Shown here piece after piece: positions 1-6,640 of a stretch of 53,107 bases of DNA. Source of the stretch: a bacterium. GTDB lineage: Bacteria > Patescibacteriota > Saccharimonadia > Saccharimonadales > UBA4665. The stretch spans positions 1 through 53,107 of the forward strand of contig JAJZWY010000006.1 in assembly GCA_021846445.1 (NCBI GenBank), given 5' to 3'. Both the position numbers and the translations under genes were made by a program. The notes below the pieces were generated by a model. The model was not told the origin of the DNA, searched no databases, and saw only the letters and a program-made list of their open reading frames with translations. How positions within the stretch are numbered: position 1 is the stretch's first letter; each line of letters begins with the position of its first letter.

Positions 1-52
1 TGTTTTTGGGTTTCTTATTTTTATGTTAATATATATCCAAGTTTTCTGGAAT

Positions 53-127
53 GGTCCCATCGTCTAGAGGTTAGGACACCGGGTTTTCATCCCGACAACA
101 GGGGTTCGATTCCCCTTGGGATCACCA
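53..127 (+). tRNA. tRNA-Glu (anticodon UUC)
   Basis: The cloverleaf folds by eye. The seven-base acceptor stem pairs with one G-U, the D stem is GTCT/GGAC, the anticodon loop TTTTCAT carries TTC, the T arm is AGGGG-TTCGATT-CCCCT, and the 3' CCA is encoded. The outermost anticodon-stem pair is a C-A mismatch. It lies at the left edge of an accessory gene patch, where tRNA genes often serve as integration sites. Confidence 0.96.
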
Positions 128-337
128 TGAGAGAATTTTTCATAGACTTAGCTTAATTATTAGTATTTCCTATCTATAAACTTATAAATTTTGACCATTC
201 TAAAACTAGGATTATTGCTCATCTAGCTTAACGTAGTATGTAATGAGTTATCTTGTAGTGTATATCTGTTAACTTGACTTCTAAATCTTTTGACCACGTC
301 GACTACTCTACAGGGTATAAAAACACTCTGGTGCATA

Positions 338-367
338 TTGACATAACTGTACATCTAACTGTACAAT
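338..367 (+). promoter_or_regulatory. Promoter with operator-like direct repeat for the first toxin-antitoxin module
   Basis: A consensus -35 TTGACA (338-343) is followed after 18 nt by TACAAT (362-367). The 10-mer TAACTGTACA occurs at 344-353 and again at 356-365, a 12-bp period, and each copy holds the palindrome TGTACA. The repeats fill the spacer and touch the -10 box, which is where an autorepressing antitoxin would bind. The sequence is seen; the operator role is inferred. Confidence 0.65.
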
Positions 368-391
368 AAGAATGTAAGGAAGGACTATATA

Positions 392-649
392 ATGAGTACA
401 AGTACTATTGATACAACCGATCTGCGCAATAATCTAGCAGCTACACTAAATGCATTTGGAAAAGATGACATACTCTTCATTAAAAGGCGAGGTAAACTTA
501 CTGGCAAAGCTATTATTGATGACGAGTTGCTAGAAGATTTACTTCTACTGCAAGATACTAGTTATGTTGCAGATATCGCTAAAGCTCGCAAAGAAATAAA
601 GCAAGGTGATGTTTATACTTTTGACGAGGTATTTGGAGACGTCCTCTAA
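392..649 (+). CDS. Type II antitoxin, Phd/YefM- or RelB-like
   Basis: This 85-residue acidic protein has the Phd/YefM-type N-terminal layout: a short strand, a helix (DLRNNLAATLNAF), then a strand pair around FIKRRGKLTGKAII, as in DNA-binding antitoxins. The charged C-terminal half (ARKEIKQGDVYTFDEVF) would wrap the toxin. An AAGGAAGG ribosome site lies just upstream. The next gene starts on the base after its stop, so the two are co-translated. It probably neutralises the RelE-like product and represses its own promoter. Family assignment between Phd and RelB is uncertain. Confidence 0.8.
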   Translation: MSTSTIDTTDLRNNLAATLNAFGKDDILFIKRRGKLTGKAIIDDELLEDLLLLQDTSYVADIAKARKEIKQGDVYTFDEVFGDVL

Positions 650-913
650 ATGACCAAGTACCGCATAGTGTTTGCGGGTAGCAGTAAAAAAGATTTAGAC
701 AAGTTAGACAATACTACTCGGCAACGAATTGCCAAAAAACTTATATTCTTCTTAGAACAAGAAGACCCACTGTCCTATGCTCGACAACTCGTGCATTCTA
801 ATATAGGTAGTTATCGTTTTCGTGTTGGGCATTACCGTATAGTGTTTGATGTTGATGGTGACACATTGCAAGTAGTAAGCGTAAAACATCGCAAAGATGT
901 TTATAAAGGTTAA
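650..913 (+). CDS. RelE/ParE-superfamily toxin
   Basis: This 87-residue basic protein has the RelE/ParE layout: N-terminal strand YRIVFAGSSKKDLDKL, a helical middle (TRQRIAKKLIFFL), then the C-terminal beta core with the family pattern YRFRVGHYRIVFDVDGD and the ending VKHRKDVYKG. RelE members cleave mRNA at the ribosome, whereas ParE members hit gyrase; the basic RFR...YRI...HRKDVY residues fit RelE better. It begins immediately after the antitoxin stop, the standard antitoxin-toxin order. Confidence 0.9.
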   Translation: MTKYRIVFAGSSKKDLDKLDNTTRQRIAKKLIFFLEQEDPLSYARQLVHSNIGSYRFRVGHYRIVFDVDGDTLQVVSVKHRKDVYKG

Positions 914-919
914 ATTATT

Positions 920-1192
920 ATGAGTGAAACTTTAGATAGTAACCCATAAAAAGAGCTTTACTATGTTGCTGTTAAGTTATTATTGGGTGACGGACAAAAA
1001 CTATTGATAACGCACGATATATACGGAGATTGGGATTTACCAGGAGGTAGAATTCGTAAGGATGAATTTAATAGTTCCCTTGAATCTGTCATAGAATGTA
1101 AGACTAATGAAGAACTTGGCGGTAATATTTCGTATGAGCTGGGACGGCCAGAAGATTATTCCGCCGGTGGGTTGGCTGGTTGGTGTAAATGA
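920..1192 (+). pseudogene. Decayed Nudix hydrolase
   Basis: An ATG at 920 opens a frame that stops at TAA 947-949 and then continues in the same frame as KELYYVAVKLLLGDGQKLLITHD, the usual first strands of a Nudix domain, followed by WDLPGGRIRKDEF. The Nudix box is degenerate: the expected RE pair is replaced and about three residues are inserted before EELGG. The frame ends at 1190-1192, well short of a complete domain. An internal stop, a damaged catalytic box and truncation together indicate a dead gene. Confidence 0.75.
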
Positions 1193-1193
1193 A

Positions 1194-1275
1194 TAGATAG
1201 CCAAACTAAGAACCTGATTCCATCTAAGAATCTCGGAGCAAATAACCTTCCAATTCGAGTGTAAGGGGTCACCAT
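1194..1275 (-). repeat. Degenerate repeat element, copy 1 (shortened)
   Basis: This stretch begins right after the stop of the Nudix pseudogene and shares TAGATAG-C-CAAACT with the start of copy 3. It also shares TCGAATTGGAA and the ATGGTGA end with copy 2 (minus strand). Read on the minus strand it gives W-K-V-I-C-S-E-I-L-R-W, matching W-N-H-I-L-E-E-I-N-Q-W of copy 2 at several positions. It is more diverged and shorter than the other two copies, so homology is probable rather than certain. Confidence 0.4.
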
Positions 1276-1316
1276 TACGCTTATGCTAATTTGATATGTC
1301 TTTTTAAGTCGTTTTT

Positions 1317-1325
1317 TGTTATAAT
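1317..1325 (+). promoter_or_regulatory. Extended -10 promoter
   Basis: TGTTATAAT is a perfect extended -10 (TGnTATAAT) with no good -35, ending 23 nt before the ATG of the DUF3472-like gene. The same motif recurs upstream of several genes here. Confidence 0.6.
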
Positions 1326-1348
1326 TTGATGACTAAAATAAGACAAAA

Positions 1349-2872
1349 ATGAAAATCAAGATTATTAGATTAGCACTATATATTTCAGCTTTTCTTTTAA
1401 TTCCTGTTTTTTTGATTTCACAGCAAGTTGTAGCCGACCCTATCGCAAACCCTACCGGTTTTGACGATACGTATTGGTATTGGCCGTCAAATCCATCCGG
1501 CTATACCGAGATGAGCACTGACATTACACCAATAGTAGATGGTTCCCCCGACGGGTATTATTTTTCATCCTATTATTGGTTTAGTGGCGATTACCCAGCT
1601 ACAGGTGGATACTTGGGTCTTCAAACCGAGGGCACACAGCCGACCGGAAAAATAGCTATATTTTCAATTTGGGGGGCAACTTCTTCTAGTGGTCCGGGCT
1701 ATAACGGTTCCGGTACTGAGTCAGGGGAGGCGTACTATACGTCGAGAATTAACTATCCTTGGGTTATTAACAACACATATAAACTCAGTATCAATTTATC
1801 GAGTCAAAGTGGAGGAAGTGAAACCTGGTCGGCAACCATAGATGACCTAACCACCAATACATTTAACCTAATAGGCAACATAGTCGTACCAAGCAGCAGA
1901 GGAAATTTATACGACATTTCCGGTACCTTTCATGAACGGTATAGTGGCGCTACGACAAGCTGTTCGGATATGCAAGAATCGGAAGTAGAATTTACGAATT
2001 TAATTGCCAGTAACGGAAGCATTTCGCCTACTAGTCATTATAATACCCAGCCAAGCACAGGCTGTAATGGAGACTATGCCACTAAGGATATTCCGGGTGG
2101 CATAGAGACTATTATAGGCGGTCAATTCTCATCCCCTACGCCCACGCCAACTCCAACACCCGTACCACCATCTACACCATCAATATCCTCTACTACCCCC
2201 ACTACTTTAAACGTACCCACTATAGTTGCTACAGATAAAACAACAACTCCAACTAAAGTACCTTTGATTGCTTCAATAACAATAACAATCTTTAGTGCTA
2301 AAAATCGGCCAGTAGCTAATGCAAAAATAACGCTTAACGGCAAATCTGGAGAGACCAATGCAAACGGGCAAGTAACTTTTAATAACGTAAGGACTGGAAA
2401 TTATTATGTAATTGTAGAGTCATCTGGGGAAAAGCAACAGTTCAAGCTAGTAGTTAAATCGAGCTCTTCGTCGCAACATATAAGCTTTAAGCTAGCCAAT
2501 GCTCAAACTTCCTTGTGGCCGGAGATGCTCATCGGTTTAGTAATACTTATCAGTATTTTTGTGGCCTCTACACTAAGATTAATACCAAAATTCAGGAATA
2601 AACCTAAGCTCAACATGTCTTCAATTCAACAGCCTATAACTCAGGCTAATAATTTTGCAGGGCCTAATCCTATTGAAAATAGGCCATCATGGCAACAGGA
2701 AGTTTCGGATAATCTTAACCATAATGAAAACGAACAGCCAAGCAATCAAGTCGTAGTTAACGAAAAACCCCCCAATGTCGTCAATAATCAAGTCATAGTT
2801 AATCAACGTCCAGCAATCATTCATCCTACAAGTCAAACTAGTGACTCTGAACACGGTAGCAATCCTGATTAA
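1349..2872 (+). CDS. Secreted, membrane-anchored DUF3472-like surface protein
   Basis: The 507-residue product starts with a signal peptide (about 1-29, ending near VVADP). The ectodomain resembles DUF3472, with aromatic-rich strands and the segment GGYLGLQTEG...IAIFSIWGA...GPGYNGSGTESG. A Pro/Thr linker (about 263-300, PTPTPTPTP) leads to a carboxypeptidase-regulatory-like beta sandwich (about 310-385, AKITLNGKSGETNANGQVTF), then one membrane span (about 390-412) and an Asn/Gln-rich cytoplasmic tail. It is probably displayed on the cell surface. DUF3472 has no settled activity. The gene stands alone, with its own extended -10 and no clear ribosome site. Confidence 0.72.
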   Translation: MKIKIIRLALYISAFLLIPVFLISQQVVADPIANPTGFDDTYWYWPSNPSGYTEMSTDITPIVDGSPDGYYFSSYYWFSGDYPATGGYLGLQTEGTQPTGKIAIFSIWGATSSSGPGYNGSGTESGEAYYTSRINYPWVINNTYKLSINLSSQSGGSETWSATIDDLTTNTFNLIGNIVVPSSRGNLYDISGTFHERYSGATTSCSDMQESEVEFTNLIASNGSISPTSHYNTQPSTGCNGDYATKDIPGGIETIIGGQFSSPTPTPTPTPVPPSTPSISSTTPTTLNVPTIVATDKTTTPTKVPLIASITITIFSAKNRPVANAKITLNGKSGETNANGQVTFNNVRTGNYYVIVESSGEKQQFKLVVKSSSSSQHISFKLANAQTSLWPEMLIGLVILISIFVASTLRLIPKFRNKPKLNMSSIQQPITQANNFAGPNPIENRPSWQQEVSDNLNHNENEQPSNQVVVNEKPPNVVNNQVIVNQRPAIIHPTSQTSDSEHGSNPD

Positions 2873-2991
2873 ACTAGGTTCCACTCCCTGCAGGAAATGT
2901 TAATGCCCAGATTGATACCCTTGAGTAACTCATACCACTGATTAATCTCCTCAAGGATATGGTTCCAATTCGATAATATGTGGTTCACCAT
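2869..2991 (-). repeat. Degenerate repeat element, copy 2 (open 40-codon frame on the minus strand)
   Basis: This 123-bp element overlaps the stop codon of the preceding gene and is roughly 70% similar by eye to copy 3 along its length. On the minus strand it reads as an uninterrupted 40-residue frame from ATG 2991 to TAA 2869, beginning MVNHILSNWNHILEEINQW. Copy 3 keeps the same residues in part but is frameshifted, so these look like relics of one coding sequence or mobile element. The inverted repeat CCTTGAG/CTCAAGG lies inside. Function unknown. Confidence 0.6.
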
Positions 2992-3087
2992 AGGATAATA
3001 CGAGATGAGATTTTATTATAAATTTCATTAACTAGTAGTTTAGCATCAATTCTTATCTGTTAAACAGTTCGATTCTCTAATATCATA

Positions 3088-3116
3088 TTGACTTAATTAT
3101 ACCACTTTGGTACTAT
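3088..3116 (+). promoter_or_regulatory. Promoter with palindromic operator for the second toxin-antitoxin module
   Basis: TTGACT (3088-3093), a 17-nt spacer and TACTAT (3111-3116) form a good promoter ending 6 nt before the ATG at 3123, so the mRNA should be leaderless. The perfect inverted repeat TACCA-CTT-TGGTA (3100-3112) overlaps the -10 and is a likely site for the ribbon-helix-helix antitoxin. Confidence 0.65.
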
Positions 3117-3122
3117 TTTACT

Positions 3123-3404
3123 ATGACTACAAAATTGCAAGTACCAATCGATAACGAAGTAAGAGAAGGTCTTGAGCTTCGTGCCAAGGAGCTAGGTTTT
3201 GATTCAGCTCAGGCATATATTCGTTTTTGGGCAAAATCTGAAGTCGAAGGTAGAAAAACGGATTTTGGTTTACCTACAATAACTCTAAGCCCAAAAGCAG
3301 ACAGCCGTTATGAAAAGGCTATTGCCGATATGGCAGAGCAGAGAAAGAAGGGTAAATTAAAAATATTTTCAACAGTTGATGATTTTATGAAAGACTTTAA
3401 GTAG
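3123..3404 (+). CDS. RelB/DinJ-like ribbon-helix-helix antitoxin
   Basis: This 93-residue protein begins with the strand TKLQVPIDNEVREGLELRAKELGF and the helix AQAYIRFWA, the ribbon-helix-helix pattern of DinJ/RelB antitoxins, where the short strand inserts in the DNA major groove. The C-terminal part (ADMAEQRKKGKLKIFSTVDDFMKDF) resembles the toxin-binding tail. Its stop TAG shares its last base with the GTG start of the toxin. A promoter ending 6 nt upstream and no ribosome site suggest leaderless translation. Confidence 0.82.
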   Translation: MTTKLQVPIDNEVREGLELRAKELGFDSAQAYIRFWAKSEVEGRKTDFGLPTITLSPKADSRYEKAIADMAEQRKKGKLKIFSTVDDFMKDFK

Positions 3405-3670
3405 TGAAGCCAATTTATAGAGATAATATTTTTGAAAAACACTTTAAATCTCGTATAACTCCTAATCAGAACCTAGTTAAGCAATTTGAGCTTAGACTGA
3501 CCATGTTTAAAGAAGGTGTTAGAGGCACACCAATTAACGACCACGGATTAAAAGGAAGAAAACGTATGTTTAGAGCTTGGTCCGTAGCTGGGTATATAAG
3601 GGTTATATATCGAGAAACAGATGAATATTATGAATTCCTAGATATTGGCTCACATAATCAAGTTTATTAG
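3404..3670 (+). CDS. YafQ/RelE-family mRNA interferase toxin
   Basis: The 88-residue product carries the YafQ-type core: a helix around NLVKQFELRLTMF, then INDHGLKGRKRMFRAWSVAGYIRVIY and the C-terminal IGSHNQVY, matching the family pattern H-x-LKG...R...IY...G-x-H-x-x-x-Y/F. Basic residues and the terminal His are the usual ribosome-dependent RNase residues. The start is GTG, overlapping the antitoxin stop by one base, so translation is coupled. Confidence 0.88.
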   Translation: MKPIYRDNIFEKHFKSRITPNQNLVKQFELRLTMFKEGVRGTPINDHGLKGRKRMFRAWSVAGYIRVIYRETDEYYEFLDIGSHNQVY

Positions 3671-3787
3671 ATAGGCGCAACTCTCTATTGGAAATATTAA
3701 CCAAAGAAGTACTACCTCTAGATAACCTATACCATTGCTTAATTTCTTTTAAGGTATGATTTCAATTCAACATAAGGTGTTCACTAT
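3668..3787 (-). repeat. Degenerate repeat element, copy 3
   Basis: The 120-bp element overlaps the toxin stop codon just as copy 2 overlaps the stop of its neighbour. It aligns end to end with copy 2, for example GGAAATRTTAA, TATACCAYTG-TTAAT and TTCACYATA, with a one-base deletion that breaks the minus-strand frame. Minus-strand residues NHTLKEIKQWYRL parallel NHILEEINQWYEL in copy 2. No gene is seen from here to the promoter near 3910. Confidence 0.6.
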
Positions 3788-3909
3788 ATTCACATGAGCT
3801 ATACAACAGAGTCATATAACTTTTTATTTTCAGTACAGGCAAAAACTACTTTGACCATATTTAAATTATAACTCCAGTCAATTTATTTAAATATTAAATA
3901 GCAGGTATA

Positions 3910-3918
3910 TGATATACT
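3910..3918 (+). promoter_or_regulatory. Extended -10 promoter, leaderless type
   Basis: TGATATACT is an extended -10 box ending 10 nt before the ATG at 3929, so transcription should start only a few bases before the start codon. Confidence 0.55.
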
Positions 3919-3928
3919 AGACATAATC

Positions 3929-4159
3929 ATGTCACCAATCACAGGGCTAGCTTTAATCGTGATTTTTGCAATTGTTGTGTTTGTTGTCTTAACTCAGTAT
4001 CTGCTTCTAAAAATATTTTATTTTAAGTGTGCCAAATGTGGTAATCTTTTTACTCCATCTTTACTCGCTGATTTATTAACTTTTCATAGTGCGGGAAGAA
4101 AAAGACTTAAGTGCCCGATATGTGGAAAAAGAAGCTGGGCACAACGAATCCGTAAATAA
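3929..4159 (+). CDS. Small membrane-anchored zinc-ribbon protein
   Basis: The 76-residue protein has one strongly hydrophobic N-terminal segment (about 5-28) followed by two CxxC knuckles, CAKC at about 35-38 and CPIC at about 63-66, spaced like a zinc ribbon facing the cytoplasm. The C-terminus is basic (KRSWAQRIRK). It has its own leaderless-type promoter. The family is not recognised beyond the zinc-ribbon pattern, so no function is assigned. Confidence 0.7.
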   Translation: MSPITGLALIVIFAIVVFVVLTQYLLLKIFYFKCAKCGNLFTPSLLADLLTFHSAGRKRLKCPICGKRSWAQRIRK

Positions 4160-4221
4160 TAGTATGGTAATGGTATTTTCGGGGCGTAAAATTATGTGTA
4201 GCGTAGGCGTATAAGAGTCCA

Positions 4222-4647
4222 ATGATTGGCATATGGCATAGTTTACTAGATATGAAAAAATATGATGAAGCTTGGCATAAACAAGATGTTGCTGATGAGT
4301 TGGAGGAATATAAACAAGAAGTGGCTCTAATAAAAAAATGGAGTGAGTTAAGTGACGTAGTCTATACCTATACTCGTGCTAAATGGAGTGGACACAAGAT
4401 TTCTTTCCCTTTCAATAAATGGCAGTATTACCTCGGAGAGATATATATGATTCCTAAGTATACTAGTCGTTGGCTATTTTATAGGCTTGTGGGGTTAAGA
4501 ATGGGATCTCCGGTAAAGATACATGAAGTTCGAAATCCTCATAAAGTAGACAAACTTAATATAATCGCTCAACGGAACGATTTAGATCCAGATCAATTTT
4601 TGAAGATTTGTGAACGTCAATTAAAATATTGGCCATTATTACCGTAA
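4222..4647 (+). CDS. Hypothetical protein with MazG-like helical motifs
   Basis: This 141-residue protein is not firmly recognised. Its first half has acidic helices (DVADELEEYKQE, then WSELSDVVYTY about 16 residues later) that resemble the ExxE...ExxD metal-binding pattern of all-alpha NTP pyrophosphatases such as MazG. If so it could clean up aberrant nucleotides. The second half is rich in Trp and Tyr with no known motif. The ATG at 4222 has only a weak AAGAG upstream. It lies in the accessory patch close to two toxin-antitoxin modules. Confidence 0.55.
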   Translation: MIGIWHSLLDMKKYDEAWHKQDVADELEEYKQEVALIKKWSELSDVVYTYTRAKWSGHKISFPFNKWQYYLGEIYMIPKYTSRWLFYRLVGLRMGSPVKIHEVRNPHKVDKLNIIAQRNDLDPDQFLKICERQLKYWPLLP

Positions 4648-4656
4648 CGAGCAGTA

Positions 4657-4665
4657 TGTTATAAT
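4657..4665 (+). promoter_or_regulatory. Extended -10 promoter
   Basis: TGTTATAAT, identical to the box at 1317-1325, precedes the DUF1003-like gene by about 50 nt; no convincing -35 was found. Confidence 0.5.
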
Positions 4666-4715
4666 GTCTTCTAGAGGTTAGAGAAATTAAAAACCCAAGT
4701 CATAAAACGCAAATT

Positions 4716-5168
4716 ATGGATATAGAAAATAAACATGTAATTAACCCTAGGAAGTTCTTGAAAAGAGAAAAGGGTAAATTTAATAGATTTAATAAATCTT
4801 TGGCTGTCCTGATAACTAGGGGTGTTGGGTCAATGTGGAGTGCTTACTTATTTGCGATATTATCATTGATGAGCCTCCCAGCAATTTTAGTGCTTATTTC
4901 TCCTTCATTAAAGCCAGATTTTCCAAAGTGGATTATTGATGCATCGTTGATAACTTTAATTGCTTGGATATCTCAGAATTTTTTACAGTTAGTACTTTTA
5001 CCAGTAATTATGGTTGGTCAAAATGTCATCCAAGATCATCAAGCAGCTAAGGCCCAAGCGGATCATAAAACGTTGACTTACCTAGCTAATCTTCAAGAAG
5101 AGCAGATGAATGAGCTAAAAAGCTTATCTCAAAAACTTAATTCAATCATTCAAAACATACAAAAATAA
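4716..5168 (+). CDS. DUF1003-like small membrane protein
   Basis: The 150-residue protein has two membrane spans (about 40-63 and 73-100) after a basic N-terminus, then a soluble helical tail rich in Gln and Leu that may form a coiled coil. The segment after the second span (PVIMVGQNVIQDHQAAKAQADHKTL) closely follows the DUF1003 pattern in which the second span ends in xxxSQNRQxxxDRxxAExDY. The role of DUF1003 proteins is not established. The gene follows its own extended -10 promoter and ends 93 nt before the sortase-substrate gene. Confidence 0.68.
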   Translation: MDIENKHVINPRKFLKREKGKFNRFNKSLAVLITRGVGSMWSAYLFAILSLMSLPAILVLISPSLKPDFPKWIIDASLITLIAWISQNFLQLVLLPVIMVGQNVIQDHQAAKAQADHKTLTYLANLQEEQMNELKSLSQKLNSIIQNIQK

Positions 5169-5187
5169 TAAAACTGTGGATAACTAA

Positions 5188-5216
5188 TTGTAAATCAATT
5201 GGAATAATGTTATACA
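5188..5216 (+). promoter_or_regulatory. Promoter of the sortase-substrate/sortase operon
   Basis: TTGTAA (5188-5193), a 17-nt spacer and an extended -10 TG-T-TATACA (5208-5216) form a plausible promoter about 45 nt upstream of the ATG at 5262. An AAGGGT ribosome site lies just before the start. Confidence 0.55.
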
Positions 5217-5261
5217 GTAAGCATATTCAGAATTAAAAGAAATAAAAAAGGGTAAACAAAA

Positions 5262-6623
5262 ATGAAAAAGTTGATATTTCGCCTTGGTACCTTAATCACA
5301 GGTACTATTTTTGGCGTTATTTTAATAACAGCACTGCAGACAGGGAATGTTTTCGCAACTTGTACCCCAACCGGAAATTATTTTACTTGGATAGGTACAT
5401 CTACTTCAAATAATTGGTCTGTTGCGAGCAATTGGTTAGAGAGTTCTGGAATAGGCGCTAGTAATGTTTATTGTCCAGCCACAGTAGCACCGAGTGGGAG
5501 TAATATAGTGGTTCTAGATGGAGACCCTACAGCGGTTTATTCTGCATTTACTGGAACACTAGATCCTACTGTGAATATCGATAGTAGTTCAGGAGTGAGC
5601 GTAGCGCAGATAATCTTAACAAATAGCGGAAGCTCAACTGCCCCAGCTTTTAATATAACAGGTTATGGATTGACTTTAACAAACGGAGATGTACCACAGG
5701 TCTCGGGTTCATCTACTGGAACAATACCTTCGGTAACACTGGCAAATAGTGAGCTTACTTTCTCCGGAAACCAGACCATAGGGACAACGATAAATAGTGG
5801 ACAAGGATCTTTTGTCGTAACGACTGGTGCACCAGCTTCAGGTATTCCAGTAATTAATATACCGTCTGGCTATACCGTATCAGTAGCATCAACCCTAACT
5901 TTCCCAAATAGCACTATAGATATTCAAAACTTAACTGGTTCTGGTACCCTCGCTTTGGTTGGTGTGTCTGGTAATGTTGGCTCATCTCAGCAATTTCAGT
6001 TGGAGGATTTAGGGACCAGTGCTAGTACACCGTTCAGTGGTACTATAGTGATAGGTTCCAATGTACAATTGACGGAAATGGGTAGCTCAATATCTCTAGG
6101 GAGTGCTAGTTATGTTATTAATTCGGGGGGTACTTTGGGGCTAGGGGTAATTGTGAACAGCGGAACTACGTCGACCACTATAACTATTCCTAACAACTTG
6201 AGTATTGCAGGAGATGGAGGCAATGTATCCGGAGATCTTCAGGGAGCAATTATTGCATCTGCCTCTACTTATTCACCTACCGTATTTTCTAATCTAGTAA
6301 TTGACCTTACCGGTAAAGATAGTTTAGCTGCTAATACTTCTTTAGCTAGTAAATATTCATCAAACGTTACTTATAATTTCTCAAATATAAATTTGGCTGG
6401 ATTTAGCCTAACACCTGTTGCGGCATCAGCACCTACATATGGGACCACAACCATAACATACAATGGTCAATCATCTACTGCTAGTACTCCAAAAGTTCCA
6501 AAAGCACCAGATACAGGTTCATCGCTAACTAGTTCAGAAGCTATTTTACCTCTACTGGGTGCATTAATGTTGGTCTTCGGGCTTAGGATAATTTCAAAAA
6601 AAACTAAACTGTTTAACAAATAA
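5262..6623 (+). CDS. Cell-wall-anchored surface protein with APDTG sorting signal
   Basis: This 453-residue protein has a signal peptide (about 1-32, ending VFA), a long Ser/Thr/Gly-rich ectodomain that looks beta-helical (YFTWIGTSTSNNWSVASNWLE opens it, as in autotransporter-like repeat proteins), and a C-terminal sorting region. That region holds A-P-D-T-G at residues 415-419, a hydrophobic stretch (about 428-444) and a basic tail (KKTKLFNK). This is the classical LPxTG layout with a variant motif. The sortase gene follows after 17 nt, so the pair is almost certainly enzyme and substrate. The ectodomain target is unknown; adhesion to a host cell is one possibility. Confidence 0.85.
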   Translation: MKKLIFRLGTLITGTIFGVILITALQTGNVFATCTPTGNYFTWIGTSTSNNWSVASNWLESSGIGASNVYCPATVAPSGSNIVVLDGDPTAVYSAFTGTLDPTVNIDSSSGVSVAQIILTNSGSSTAPAFNITGYGLTLTNGDVPQVSGSSTGTIPSVTLANSELTFSGNQTIGTTINSGQGSFVVTTGAPASGIPVINIPSGYTVSVASTLTFPNSTIDIQNLTGSGTLALVGVSGNVGSSQQFQLEDLGTSASTPFSGTIVIGSNVQLTEMGSSISLGSASYVINSGGTLGLGVIVNSGTTSTTITIPNNLSIAGDGGNVSGDLQGAIIASASTYSPTVFSNLVIDLTGKDSLAANTSLASKYSSNVTYNFSNINLAGFSLTPVAASAPTYGTTTITYNGQSSTASTPKVPKAPDTGSSLTSSEAILPLLGALMLVFGLRIISKKTKLFNK

Positions 6624-6640
6624 TCTCGGTGATCTAAATA

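Noticed and set aside
2122..2358. Minus-strand open frame opposite the Pro/Thr linker of the DUF3472-like gene
   Set aside because: It is the complement of a low-complexity repeat (Val/Gly runs) inside a well-supported gene.
2944..2957. Repeat elements as classical integron attC sites
   Set aside because: The CCTTGAG/CTCAAGG inverted repeat is not conserved in copy 3, the GTTRRRY core sites were not seen, and no integrase is present; only the cassette-like layout is kept as a finding.
3067..3075. GTTCGATTC, matching part of the tRNA-Glu T arm, as a possible attachment-site repeat
   Set aside because: Nine matching bases without the rest of the tRNA end is within chance, and no integrase is present.
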